A DNA stretch of 64,000 bases from Flavobacterium panici (GTDB taxonomy: Bacteria; Bacteroidota; Bacteroidia; Flavobacteriales; Flavobacteriaceae): the NCBI RefSeq assembly GCF_903819335.1, contig NZ_CAIJDE010000029.1, forward strand, positions 287,219 to 351,218, written 5' to 3'. The position numbers and the translations under genes were made by a program. The notes below the pieces were generated by a model that was given only the letters and a program-made list of their open reading frames with translations, made no database searches and was not told where the DNA came from. Shown one piece after another: positions 52,103 through 61,006 of the stretch (position 1 is the stretch's first letter; the number at the start of each line of letters is the position of its first letter).

Positions 52103-52651
52103 TTAGACTGTTTGACGCTCGTGTTTTCCTTCTTTAATTTCTTCCACCATTTTTTTATTAAAAGCGGGCAAATCATTGGGGTTTCGGCTGGTTACTAATC
52201 CATTGTCTACGACAACTTCTGAGTCTTCCCATTGTGCTCCGGCATTTTTTAAATCGTTTTTAATAGAGAAAAACGAAGTTACTTTTCGACCTTCTAAAAC
52301 GTCAGCATCTACCAGAATTTGAGGTCCGTGACAAATAGCTGCTACTGGTTTTTTACTTTCAAAAAAGGAACGTACAAAATTTACTGCAGCTTCTTCTCTT
52401 CTCAATAAATCAGGGTTGATTACTCCTCCCGGCAAAACCAAAGCATCGTAATCTGCTTCATTTGCCTGATCTAATACTACATCAACATTATATTCCTTAC
52501 TCCAATTTCCGTCTTTCCAAGATTTGATGGTTCCAGATTTCAAACTGACGATATCTGCATTCCAACCTTGCTCTTCCAGATAGGCTTTAGGTGATGATAA
52601 TTCTGATTCTTCAAAACCGTTTGTGGCTAATATTGCTATATTCTTTTTCAT
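52103..52651 (-). CDS. DJ-1/PfpI-family protein (YhbO-like)
   Basis: This 182-residue cytoplasmic protein has the nucleophile elbow AAICHGPQ with Cys107 followed by His108, an N-terminal Glu in NGFEESEL and the LPGGVINPDLL loop. Family knowledge: these proteins act as deglycases, glyoxalases or stress chaperones rather than proteases. It is bracketed by the two copies of the duplicated 77-80 residue gene, on the same strand. A stress role is plausible. Confidence 0.92.
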   Translation of the reverse strand: MKKNIAILATNGFEESELSSPKAYLEEQGWNADIVSLKSGTIKSWKDGNWSKEYNVDVVLDQANEADYDALVLPGGVINPDLLRREEAAVNFVRSFFESKKPVAAICHGPQILVDADVLEGRKVTSFFSIKNDLKNAGAQWEDSEVVVDNGLVTSRNPNDLPAFNKKMVEEIKEGKHERQTV

Positions 52652-52961
52652 GATTTAAATATTTAAAATGTTATTAATTTTGATTTAAGTTAAAATTAGT
52701 TATTTCAAACAGCCAGCAGAAACAGACGCTGTTAAAGCTTTCTTTAATAAAAGTTAATTAATTGAAAATCAAATTTTTATTAAAAATTAAACTGAAATTA
52801 TATAAAATTGATGTCAATGTGGTTTACTATTTTATAGGAATTTAATAGAGAATAATTAAACAATTAGTTTGCTGCGAAGTAAAAAGAAATTCCAGAAACC
52901 ATTATATACATGTTGGTGCGCGAAGTGTCGCTCGTAAATTAAAGAATGATAACAATCAATA
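52652..52961. other. AT-rich intergenic stretch, nothing recognised
   Basis: No gene, tRNA or long dyad is visible up to the terminator at 52962. Its last bases (ATGATAACAATC) resemble those before the other copy of the duplicated gene's terminator. Confidence 0.6.
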
Positions 52962-52996
52962 AAAAAAACCTCGATTTTTTCAAATCGAGGCTTTTT
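52962..52996. terminator. Terminator of the second duplicated gene
   Basis: Stem CCTCGATTT (52969-52977) with AAATCGAGG (52982-52990) and A/T tracts outside. Confidence 0.85.
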
Positions 52997-53003
52997 ATAA
53001 AAT

Positions 53004-53237
53004 TTATTCTCCATCCAAATAAGGATTCAAAACTTCGGCCAATTCATTCAGCCAAAAAAAGCTGTTTTCTAAATTATCAATTCCGTTTTGAAGGGTTTCA
53101 TGTTCTCGCATAACGCCTAAAGCAAGGATATAATTTACCTGCCTTATTGCTTTGGCCATGTCTTGCGGATCAATTTTAGTGTTGAAAAAATTTAGAAGTC
53201 TTGTTTCAGCTTCTGTTGAAATTGTGTTTGTAATCAT
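53004..53237 (-). CDS. Small hypothetical protein, duplicated gene copy 2
   Basis: This 77-residue protein starts MITNTISTEAE at 53237; the frame is open farther upstream but that part has no resemblance to the other copy, so the shorter start is chosen. From STEAETRLLNFF to LNPYL it matches the protein at 51214-51456, including most silent positions, which indicates recent duplication or conversion. The bases upstream (53240-53345) contain several dyads such as CCCTTGCAT and TACAAGGGC and may form a structured leader. Confidence 0.8.
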   Translation of the reverse strand: MITNTISTEAETRLLNFFNTKIDPQDMAKAIRQVNYILALGVMREHETLQNGIDNLENSFFWLNELAEVLNPYLDGE

Positions 53238-53536
53238 AATGTCGTAAAATTTAGGAATAAAAAACCCTTGCATCTTAGTGTTCCAAACACTTACGACAGT
53301 GTTTACGGTCGTTTCCGATACCGTACACATAATACAAGGGCAAATTTCATTTATTTTCAAAGTCGTAATATTTAGGAAAAACAAATATAAGAAAAATCCT
53401 TCTATTTTATATTTATTTTCTTACAATTACAGATACTTATTTAAATAACAAAAGAGAAAACCAAATTAATTCAAATGTATTAAATCATAATCAAAAATTA
53501 ATACATTTGAAAAATCCTCTTGAAACCAAATTCTAT

Positions 53537-54034
53537 ATGAAGATAAAGCCATTTAAAATTATTCTGCCTCTTTTAACTTTCCTTTCATTGGGTTGTAAAA
53601 ATCCTGAAAAAAAGAAAATTGACAATCAAGAATCTAACGAAATGACAGAAGCTGATTTGCTTAATCACGTCAGACTTGCTATTAATCCAAAATTTCAAGA
53701 TTGGGTTTTATTCAAAAACGGAACTTATATAATTTTTGACAATGCAGACACCATTCCAGATTTAGAAAGCGAGGCAGTAAAATTAATGAAAGAATTTGGC
53801 CCGGTACATGTCGGAGGGTCCGCCGGAGACTTTAGCGTTATTCATTTAAAGGAAACCGAAGGCTGGATTGTTTCAGGACATGGCTACGGAATGTATACGT
53901 ATGTAAGTCCTAACGAACTAGGTTCTGAAAAACCAAATGATGTTCAAATTGGTCTGGAAGGCAGAAGTAAAAGAAATACAGATGGCGAAAATCCTGTAAT
54001 AATACATATAAATCGAAAAGCAAACAGCCAATAA
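53537..54034 (+). CDS. Hypothetical lipoprotein
   Basis: This 165-residue protein starts at the ATG at 53537, which opens a lipoprotein signal (LSLGC, Cys20). The rest contains INPKFQDWVLFKNGTYIIFD and GSAGDFSVIHLKETEGWIVSGHGYGMYTY, suggesting a small alpha/beta fold. No family recognised. It begins a plus-strand run of small envelope proteins continuing to 55878. Confidence 0.75.
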   Translation: MKIKPFKIILPLLTFLSLGCKNPEKKKIDNQESNEMTEADLLNHVRLAINPKFQDWVLFKNGTYIIFDNADTIPDLESEAVKLMKEFGPVHVGGSAGDFSVIHLKETEGWIVSGHGYGMYTYVSPNELGSEKPNDVQIGLEGRSKRNTDGENPVIIHINRKANSQ

Positions 54035-54039
54035 AATTT

Positions 54040-54669
54040 ATGATTGAAAGTATTAGTGATTGGGAAAAAAAGCAACAAACTTATTTAATCGTATCTGTAA
54101 CTTGTTTCATCATTGGGACTTACTTTTTTATGAAAGTCATTAGTGGAAGTTATATAATAAAACAATCAGAACTTCAGGTTTATGAAAATCTAATCACTTC
54201 AACCGCGCCTCAATTCAAAGAAAGAAAAGGGAAACATAGTAAAAAATGGATAGAAATTAACTGTATAAATAATCAAACTACTTTTGAGATTGCCAGTTAT
54301 GATTATAGATGTGTTAATGATGATGAAGTAATAAATGAAATAAAAGCCGGAGATACAATCTCAATTTCCATTTTAAAAGATGATATAGACGATTTTGACA
54401 CGGAAACTTCTTGTGAAATTCATTCGTTAATAAAAAACAACAAAGAATATCTAAGCCTTAAATGTAGAAATGAAGAAGATAATGATGATGGAAAATTCGG
54501 GTTTTTACTCCTATTTTCTATATCTATTATAACAGCAATTGTTTATTCTTTATCTAAAAAACCCAAACTTTTTGATAAAGTCAATCCAGAAATTATAATT
54601 GGATTTGCAGTTATAATACTTTTATTTGTTCTTTATTATATATGTAATATATATTCGATTTTGGATTAA
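54040..54669 (+). CDS. Hypothetical membrane protein
   Basis: This 209-residue protein has one membrane segment near the N-terminus (VTCFIIGTYFFMKVI), a soluble domain (~40-150) with KWIEINCINNQTTFEIASYD, and two membrane segments at the C-terminus (FGFLLLFSISIITAIVYSL and IIIGFAVIILLFVLYYI). It begins 5 bases after the lipoprotein stop, so they are co-transcribed. No family recognised. Confidence 0.75.
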   Translation: MIESISDWEKKQQTYLIVSVTCFIIGTYFFMKVISGSYIIKQSELQVYENLITSTAPQFKERKGKHSKKWIEINCINNQTTFEIASYDYRCVNDDEVINEIKAGDTISISILKDDIDDFDTETSCEIHSLIKNNKEYLSLKCRNEEDNDDGKFGFLLLFSISIITAIVYSLSKKPKLFDKVNPEIIIGFAVIILLFVLYYICNIYSILD

Positions 54670-54700
54670 TATTACATCACCAAAAACCAGTAAATATCTT

Positions 54701-55297
54701 ATGAAAAAAATTATTTCTTTACTATTTCTTGTAGCTCTTTCTTCATGCGATCAGAATCATTCGAATGAAAAATTTGAAAAGAAAACAGTCGAAAACAAAT
54801 ATTCATTATCTGTTCCGGAAAGTCTTGGTGTTACGACAGAATTAAATGATCAGGCTTCTTTACAATTACAGAATCAGTTTGACGAATTTTATGTTATTGT
54901 AATAGATGAATTAAAAAGTGATTTTGTAAATGCTATTGAAAATAATTTATTAAACACAACACCAGATCTAGATGGATATTACAATGCGACTTTGAATAAT
55001 TTTAAAAAATCAGGTTTAAAAGATTTTAAGCTCTACGATGTAAAGAAAAAGAAAATTAATTCCTCAAGTGCTATTGTTTTTTCAGTATCTGGAATCAGCG
55101 ACGGTTTTAATGTTTTTTATCGATTCGCAATTGTACAGGGAAAAAACCGATACTATCAAATCATGTCATGGACGGAAGCCAGTAAAGAAAAACAATATAC
55201 CGAAAGAATGAATAGAATTCTAGATTCTTTTAATGTAGAAGAAGCTGGTTATTCTAAAAGCAAAAATCGTTTGGCAAAAGACAGAACGAAAAAATAA
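54701..55297 (+). CDS. Hypothetical lipoprotein
   Basis: This 198-residue lipoprotein (lipobox ALSSC, Cys16) starts at 54701; the frame is open upstream but overlaps the previous gene. The body, ENKYSLSVPESLGVTTELND and RFAIVQGKNRYYQIMSWTEA, resembles the small PsbP-like/DUF1795-type fold that many bacterial lipoproteins share, a loose comparison. The stop overlaps the start of the next gene (TAATG). Confidence 0.75.
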   Translation: MKKIISLLFLVALSSCDQNHSNEKFEKKTVENKYSLSVPESLGVTTELNDQASLQLQNQFDEFYVIVIDELKSDFVNAIENNLLNTTPDLDGYYNATLNNFKKSGLKDFKLYDVKKKKINSSSAIVFSVSGISDGFNVFYRFAIVQGKNRYYQIMSWTEASKEKQYTERMNRILDSFNVEEAGYSKSKNRLAKDRTKK

Positions 55298-55878
55298 TGA
55301 GAGAAAATATTCTATTACTTCTTCAAATAATAACTGTCGACTTTTTTACAGCCTTTGGTTTATATTCAATTCTATTTCTAATTGTTTCTATTTTTATAAA
55401 GAAACCAATTCTGTACAAAATAGATGAAGAAGCCGTTAAATTTATTTCTTTGGCCGGCGTAATTTATTTTACTGTCTGGATAATTGGAATTTTTGTTTTT
55501 TATGCAGAAAATAATTCCGAAGAACAAAGCGCTATGCTCAACAGGATGTTTGGCGAATACTGGTTTGGAATTTGGTCGCAGCCCATTTTATGGTTTGTTC
55601 TTACGCAATTACTGCGATTTAAAAAAGTCAGCAAAAATGCTTTATTGAGAATGATATTTAGCTTTCTACTCATTGTTTCAATTGAACGATTTATTATTTT
55701 TATTAGTAGTTTCCATCGTGATTACTTGCCAAGTTCCTGGACAATGTATCGTGATTTAGATATTTATCCCTCTAACTTTTTCCTTGCATTGTTGATGAAA
55801 ATTATGGTGTTTTTGCTTTTTGTTGGAATATATTATTTGGTAAAAAATCAGATAAAAACTGAGAGAATTGAGAATTAA
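55297..55878 (+). CDS. Hypothetical four-helix membrane protein
   Basis: This 193-residue integral membrane protein has hydrophobic segments at about 5-32, 47-66, 85-103 and 165-185 and a charged loop EENNSEEQSAMLNR-like region between. Its start is coupled to the lipoprotein stop. Family unknown; probably assembles with the preceding lipoprotein. Confidence 0.75.
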   Translation: MRENILLLLQIITVDFFTAFGLYSILFLIVSIFIKKPILYKIDEEAVKFISLAGVIYFTVWIIGIFVFYAENNSEEQSAMLNRMFGEYWFGIWSQPILWFVLTQLLRFKKVSKNALLRMIFSFLLIVSIERFIIFISSFHRDYLPSSWTMYRDLDIYPSNFFLALLMKIMVFLLFVGIYYLVKNQIKTERIEN

Positions 55879-55979
55879 AAATACCTTATTTTAATACAAT
55901 AAAAACTTTTAAGGGTGTAGTAACCGAAAAACACAGTCCTATATTTACAAAACTACACCAAAACTTAAAAGATTTTTAT

Positions 55980-56321
55980 ATGCTCAATAACCAAAAAGTA
56001 ACCGAACTATTATCACAAAAATTCAATTCAAAGATCTGTATTTATGGTAGTTTCCCAAAAAGTAAATATACTTCTATACTTGATGTCAATAACGGAACTA
56101 ATTTTATTACTTCAGATAATCTAATCTATTCCTTTAAAGATCACGAACGCCATCGGTGGTTTACCGTTGTAAATTCATTTCACGCAAATGGGAAAGAATA
56201 TTTTCCAAACATTGGCGATCATTATACTTTAGAAAACGGAATACAATATAGTTTTACAACTAAAGACGAAATTGTAGAAATGGCGGTTGCGTATTTCAGT
56301 AAACATGTTTCGATAAGTTGA
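55980..56321 (+). CDS. Hypothetical cytoplasmic protein
   Basis: This 113-residue protein has no signal peptide. It contains KICIYGSFPKSKYTSILDV and FKDHERHRWFTVVNSFHANG, suggesting a beta-rich small domain. It stands 101 bases after the membrane protein gene and is followed by a palindrome-rich gap. Not recognised. Confidence 0.65.
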   Translation: MLNNQKVTELLSQKFNSKICIYGSFPKSKYTSILDVNNGTNFITSDNLIYSFKDHERHRWFTVVNSFHANGKEYFPNIGDHYTLENGIQYSFTTKDEIVEMAVAYFSKHVSIS

Positions 56322-56473
56322 TTGCGGGGCTTCTCCCGACGCCTCGGGATCGCTCAGCCTGACAAGATTGTGCAGCTTTTTTAGCGCAGTGTTTGTCATT
56401 TCGAGGAACGAGAAATCTCCGTTAGCAACTCTACAAAGATTGGCGATTTAGATTGGGAAAATTATGCATTTTT

Positions 56474-56588
56474 AAACTGGACTGAAGTCCAGCCCTACAA
56501 TATAGGCCGAGCCTCTGGCTCTTTTTTTGGACGGAATAAAATTCCGAAGGAATGATCCATATTGTAGAGCTGGACTTCAGTCCAGTTT
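56474..56588. repeat. 30-bp inverted repeat with self-palindromic arms
   Basis: Arms at 56474-56503 and 56559-56588 pair with one mismatch; each contains CTGGACTGAAGTCCAG, itself a dyad. The gap 56322-56704 also holds a half copy of the GTCATTTCGAGGAACGAGAA element near 56396 and no gene. Confidence 0.85.
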
Positions 56589-56704
56589 AATAACGGGAAT
56601 TATTCCGTCGTAAATTCGTGTAAAATTACCAACGCCCAACCTTATAATAGCAAAAAAATAATTTTTATGTTTTAATGTTTCTAATGCAAATTCAATATTT
56701 GCTC

Positions 56705-58123
56705 TTAAAAATCCTTCAGTAAAGGATATACTTTTTTAAACTTATTGAACGCAGCTTCATATACATTTTTATGTTTCGTGTTAGGAAAATAGGTTTGTCC
56801 CGTTTTGTTATCATTTGTGATCTCCTCGCCGAGTGATTTTAAACCTATAAGAACAGCTCCCCACGAAGATCCTTCGATAGTTTGCGAAGTTTCAACCTGC
56901 ATCTGAAAAATATCAGCAACCATTTGGAGCCACAGTTCGCTTTTACCAAATCCGCCGCTGGCCATAACTTTTGTTTCTTTTCTATGTTCGGGATCCGGAA
57001 TTAAAATTTCTGTGATTTGGAACAATCCAAATAAAATTCCTTCTAAAGTGGCTCGTACCAAGTGCGCTTGTGTATGCGTAATCTGCATTCCTAAAAGAGT
57101 TCCCTGAGCCGAGGCATCCCAGATTGGCGCTCGTTCTCCCAATAAATAAGGTACAAAAAGCAGTCCATCAGAACCCGCAGGAATTTTTGCGGCTTCTTCA
57201 ATAAGAACTTCTAAAGATTGTGTTGTATTTAGCAAAGTTTCTTTCAGCCATTGTAAAACTATCGCACCATTATTGACAGCACCTAAAGTAAGATATTGAT
57301 TATCCATTAAATGATAGCACTGCGTGCGCATTTGGCCATCAAGATACGGTTTGTCAATGGGCAGTCGCACTGCTCCGCTTGTGCCAATAGTCAAAGCAAT
57401 ACAATTTTTGTTCATGGCGCCTGTTCCGAGATTGGCCAACGCACCGTCGCCACCGCCCATTATATAAAGAAAATCATCTGAAATTCCTTTGCATTGGTGT
57501 GTGACTTCGCAAACTTTAGATAGTTGATCTGGCTTTATGTTTAAGAAATCCAAAACTTCCTCATCCCAATCTAAAGTATGAATGTTTAACAATCCGGTTC
57601 CAGATGCCATTGAGGTGTCTGTATAATATTCATTGGTCAAATGATGCCAGACATATTCTTTTATACTGATGAATTTATAGGTTTTGGAAAATAGTTCAGC
57701 GTCAAATTCTTTGAACCAGGCAATTTTTGTCAAGGGAGAAAAAGGATGAATTGGTATTCCGGTTTTTTGATAAAAGTGTTTTCCCTGATCTGAATTTTTA
57801 AGTTTTTCGGCAATTCCCGCAGCTCTGTTATCTGCCCATAAAATAGCATCTGTCAGTGGTTTTCCATTTTCGTCAATTGCAATAACACTTTGCATCGCCG
57901 AGCTAAAACTGATGAACTGAGGCTGAATTCCGTTTGTAATCTCATCAATACATTCCTTTACGGTTTGCAAAATTTCGTGCGGTTTTTGAACACTCCATTC
58001 GGGCTTGGGATGATACATGCTGTACGACTTAGCAATTTGTCGAAGTACATTTCCCCTTTTATCAAAACAAACGGCTTTTGTTGCTGTTGTTCCAATGTCA
58101 ATGCCAATATACAATGCTTCCAT
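56705..58123 (-). CDS. gntK: Gluconokinase, FGGY family
   Basis: This sugar kinase phosphorylates gluconate to 6-phosphogluconate. The start at 58123 (MEALYIGIDIGTTATK) is preferred because the alternative six codons upstream overlaps the permease stop. The phosphate-binding loop DIGTTATK, SSAMQSVIAID, GGGDGALANLGTG and ASGGFGKSELWLQM are FGGY features, with the 472-residue length expected. It follows the GntT gene by 5 bases and the SMP-30 lactonase is nearby, so gluconate is the probable substrate; xylulose or ribulose kinase is the alternative. Confidence 0.88.
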   Translation of the reverse strand: MEALYIGIDIGTTATKAVCFDKRGNVLRQIAKSYSMYHPKPEWSVQKPHEILQTVKECIDEITNGIQPQFISFSSAMQSVIAIDENGKPLTDAILWADNRAAGIAEKLKNSDQGKHFYQKTGIPIHPFSPLTKIAWFKEFDAELFSKTYKFISIKEYVWHHLTNEYYTDTSMASGTGLLNIHTLDWDEEVLDFLNIKPDQLSKVCEVTHQCKGISDDFLYIMGGGDGALANLGTGAMNKNCIALTIGTSGAVRLPIDKPYLDGQMRTQCYHLMDNQYLTLGAVNNGAIVLQWLKETLLNTTQSLEVLIEEAAKIPAGSDGLLFVPYLLGERAPIWDASAQGTLLGMQITHTQAHLVRATLEGILFGLFQITEILIPDPEHRKETKVMASGGFGKSELWLQMVADIFQMQVETSQTIEGSSWGAVLIGLKSLGEEITNDNKTGQTYFPNTKHKNVYEAAFNKFKKVYPLLKDF

Positions 58124-58128
58124 GTTAT

Positions 58129-59448
58129 TTATTTGATCCATAAATTTAAAAGTAATACCCCAATTAATCCCATTACTCCTATAATTGTTTCCATAACCGT
58201 CCAGGTTTTAAAAGTGTCTGACACGCTAATGCCAAAATATTCCTTAAACATCCAAAAACCAGTATCGTTTACATGCGAGCACATTAAGCTTCCAGCGCCA
58301 ATAGACAAAACCATTAATTCCGGACTCACACCAGATGCAATCACTAAGGGCTGTACAATTCCCGCAGCGGTTAATCCGGCGACTGTCGCAGATCCTAAAG
58401 CAATGCGAATAATAGTAGCAATCAGCCAGCCTAACAATAAAGGGGAAAGAGAGGATTGTTCGAAAAAAGTACTTAAATCTGTTCCTATTCCGCTGTCTAT
58501 TAATACTTGTTTAAAAGCACCGCCGGCAGCAATTATTAAAATAATCATCGTAGCTGCACTTAAAGCACTACCCGATTTGTCCATGATATCCTGCATTTTT
58601 CTTCCGCGCAAAATAACTAAGGTAAATACAGCAAAAAGTATTGCAATTAACATTGAAGTCAGCGGATTTCCAATAAAAAGCAATACGGCACATAACGCAC
58701 TTTTTTTGGGCAAAATTAATTCACTGAACGTAGCAGTGGCCATTAAAAAAACTGGAACTAAAGCCGTTACAATGCTAATTGCAAAAGAAGGCATTTCTGA
58801 TTCTGTGAAAGTTTTACTGTCGAATAATCCTTTTGGCGGAAAGGCATTTATTTTTTTTATAAATTCAGGAAAGATGATTCCGGCCATGAAAAGTGCCGGA
58901 AGCGCAACTATAAGTCCGTAAAGAAGTGTTTTACCAATATTGGCCTTAAAAATAACTGCAATTGCTGTTGGTCCCGGATGTGGAGGCAAAAAACCATGCG
59001 TAATAGAAAGTGCCGATGCCATAGCAATTCCCAAATAAATGATAGGCTGTTTAGTGCTTTTGGCCACGGCAAAAACCATTGGAATCAAAATTATAAACCC
59101 TGCATTATAGAACATAGAAATTCCAACAGAGAATCCGGTTATAACCATTGCCCATTTAATATACTGAATACCAAAGGACTTAATCATGACAGAACTGATT
59201 CGCTGTGCAGCGCCACTATCAGAAAGCAAATTTCCTAAAATAACGCCAAAAGCAATAATTAAAATTAAAGAACCTAACGTACTTCCTATTCCCTCCTGTA
59301 TCGAATTGATTAAATCCGGAAAAGGCATCTGCTTAAAAATACCGACAAAGCAAGCGGCAATAATTAAGGAAATAAAGGCATTGAGTTTTACAACGGAAAT
59401 TAGAATCAATAATAAGAGAATCCCGGCAATAAGAATCAGTAGCGACAT
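58129..59448 (-). CDS. gntT: Gluconate:proton symporter, GntP family
   Basis: This 439-residue inner-membrane transporter has about 12-14 membrane segments. HGFLPPHPGPTAIAV in the first half and CSHVNDTGFWMFKEYFG near the C-terminus are strong GntP signatures. It is upstream of gluconokinase in the same operon and about 360 bases from the divergent lactonase. Uptake of gluconate or a similar aldonate is well supported by family and context. Confidence 0.93.
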   Translation of the reverse strand: MSLLILIAGILLLLILISVVKLNAFISLIIAACFVGIFKQMPFPDLINSIQEGIGSTLGSLILIIAFGVILGNLLSDSGAAQRISSVMIKSFGIQYIKWAMVITGFSVGISMFYNAGFIILIPMVFAVAKSTKQPIIYLGIAMASALSITHGFLPPHPGPTAIAVIFKANIGKTLLYGLIVALPALFMAGIIFPEFIKKINAFPPKGLFDSKTFTESEMPSFAISIVTALVPVFLMATATFSELILPKKSALCAVLLFIGNPLTSMLIAILFAVFTLVILRGRKMQDIMDKSGSALSAATMIILIIAAGGAFKQVLIDSGIGTDLSTFFEQSSLSPLLLGWLIATIIRIALGSATVAGLTAAGIVQPLVIASGVSPELMVLSIGAGSLMCSHVNDTGFWMFKEYFGISVSDTFKTWTVMETIIGVMGLIGVLLLNLWIK

Positions 59449-59593
59449 AATTAAATTATTGAATGAGTGTTCTTTGAATTTGTCTCGTAAAAATATTACT
59501 TTCTATACGTAAAAAGGCGCCATTTAAAATTTAATATGTTAAATAAATTCCTTTAAAGCTGCTTAGAAAAATTATAAAAAAGATACGTTCTCG

Positions 59594-59690
59594 CCTAGCC
59601 CCGATCGAAACGGCATCTCCCGATTTAGAAAAATAAGGCTTTTTAGCCGTAGTTTTTGTTTATCGGGAATATAGTGGAGAGCGGGACTAA
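59594..59690. ncRNA. Candidate structured intergenic RNA
   Basis: CCTAGCCCCG near the left end pairs with GCGGGACTA at the right with one mismatch, and an inner TCCCGAT/ATCGGGA stem encloses AAGGCTTTTTAGCC. A further dyad TTCTTTTGA/TCAAAAGAA follows at 59694-59729. From memory the TAGCCCCGAT...GAGCGGGACTA pattern recurs between genes in Bacteroidota; it may be a known RNA family such as Flavo-1, unverified. The remaining part of 59449-59810 has no gene. Confidence 0.45.
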
Positions 59691-59810
59691 ACGTTCTTTT
59701 GAAAACGGAATTTCTGCTCCTCAAAAGAATCTTAACCCAACTTTGCAGAATATCAGAAATAAAAACTACTTTTAAAAACGCTTCAAAAGCAACTTTTAAA
59801 CCTTTTTATA

Positions 59811-60728
59811 ATGCTCCAACTTAAAATAAAATCACAACTTATATTTGTTATTACTTTAACTATTACAAATTTTATATCTGCTCAGACATCAAAAGAAAAA
59901 AGCTATAACTTAATAGCAAAAGGCGCAGTTCTCACAAAACTATCCGATCAATTCAGTTTTACGGAAGGTCCTGCTTCAGATAAGAAAGGAAATATTTATT
60001 TTACAGATCAGCCTAATAATAGAATCATGAAGTGGTCGGTTAACGGCGAACTTTCTGTTTTTATGGAAAATGCAGGAAGGGCGAACGGTTTGTATTTTGA
60101 TCACGCAGGCAACCTTTTGGCTTGCGCCGATGAAAAAAATGAGCTTTGGAAAATAGACAAGAACAAAAATTATACTGTAGTACTAAACAACTTTGAAGGA
60201 AAAAGGCTGAATGGCCCCAATGATCTTTGGGTTGACCCAAAAGGCGGAATCTATTTTACAGATCCTTTTTACCAAAGGGATTATTGGAAACATACCTCGA
60301 AAGAAATAGAGAAAGAATGTGTTTACTATTTATCTCCGGATAAATCCAAAATTATAAACGTTGGGGATGACCTTGTAAAACCTAATGGCATTATTGGAAC
60401 TTCGGATGGAAAAACCTTATACGTAGCAGATATAGGAGCAAATAAAACGTACTCTTATACTATCGAAAGTAATGGTTCTTTAAGCAAAAAAACACTGTTT
60501 ACTGAATCAGGTTCAGATGGAATGACAATAGACAAATCCGGAAATATTTACTTATGCGGAAAAGGAGTTACTGTATTCAATCCGCAAGGAGAAAAAATAG
60601 CCCATATTGATGTTCCTGAACCTTGGACAGCTAATATTTGTTTTGGAGGGAAAAAATTTAAAACATTATTTATTACTGCCAGTAAAAGTGTTTATACGAT
60701 AGAAATGAGCGTTCGAGGAATGAAATAA
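59811..60728 (+). CDS. Secreted SMP-30/gluconolactonase-like protein
   Basis: This 305-residue beta-propeller has a signal peptide ending at FISAQ near residue 25. Metal-ligand regions are SFTEGPAS (Glu), RLNGPNDLWVD (Asn) and GSDGMTID (Asp), typical of SMP-30/luciferase-like lactonases. It would hydrolyse an aldonolactone in the periplasm, supplying gluconate to GntT and GntK, which are divergent from it. True substrate is inferred from context. Confidence 0.88.
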   Translation: MLQLKIKSQLIFVITLTITNFISAQTSKEKSYNLIAKGAVLTKLSDQFSFTEGPASDKKGNIYFTDQPNNRIMKWSVNGELSVFMENAGRANGLYFDHAGNLLACADEKNELWKIDKNKNYTVVLNNFEGKRLNGPNDLWVDPKGGIYFTDPFYQRDYWKHTSKEIEKECVYYLSPDKSKIINVGDDLVKPNGIIGTSDGKTLYVADIGANKTYSYTIESNGSLSKKTLFTESGSDGMTIDKSGNIYLCGKGVTVFNPQGEKIAHIDVPEPWTANICFGGKKFKTLFITASKSVYTIEMSVRGMK

Positions 60729-60973
60729 TCGAAGATTTTGATTGAAATTTTATTCGATATTGAGAAATCAGATTTTTTCAGAATCAAAAAACTTCAAAAT
60801 CATCTTAATTTTATTCGAATTTAGGTTGAATTTTACTTAAAATGAAATTTTACAAAAACACAAAACCTTTCGGAATACCTTATTTTACTACTGTTTTAGT
60901 ACTCTCTATGATTGCATAAGAAAATATTATGACAAATTTATTTCATTATTAGAAAAACCGCCATACATTTGCC

Positions 60974-60995
60974 TAACAGTGTTAAACAATTTAAT
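60974..60995. promoter_or_regulatory. TAACnnnGTTA element upstream of the TetR gene
   Basis: TAACAGTGTTA (60974-60984) followed by AACAATTTAAT, 12 bases before the TetR start. It is the same element as the four copies at 61619-61835. Confidence 0.75.
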
Positions 60996-61006
60996 GCTCG
61001 AATATA

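Noticed and set aside
53238..53384. Longer N-terminus for the second duplicated gene
   Set aside because: The extra residues have no counterpart in the first copy and are Cys/Thr-rich, read through dyad-rich DNA.
57890..58921. A 343-codon open frame on the plus strand opposite gntK and gntT
   Set aside because: It lies antisense to two clear family members, has no recognisable domain and its reading is the codon-shadow pattern of hydrophobic genes.
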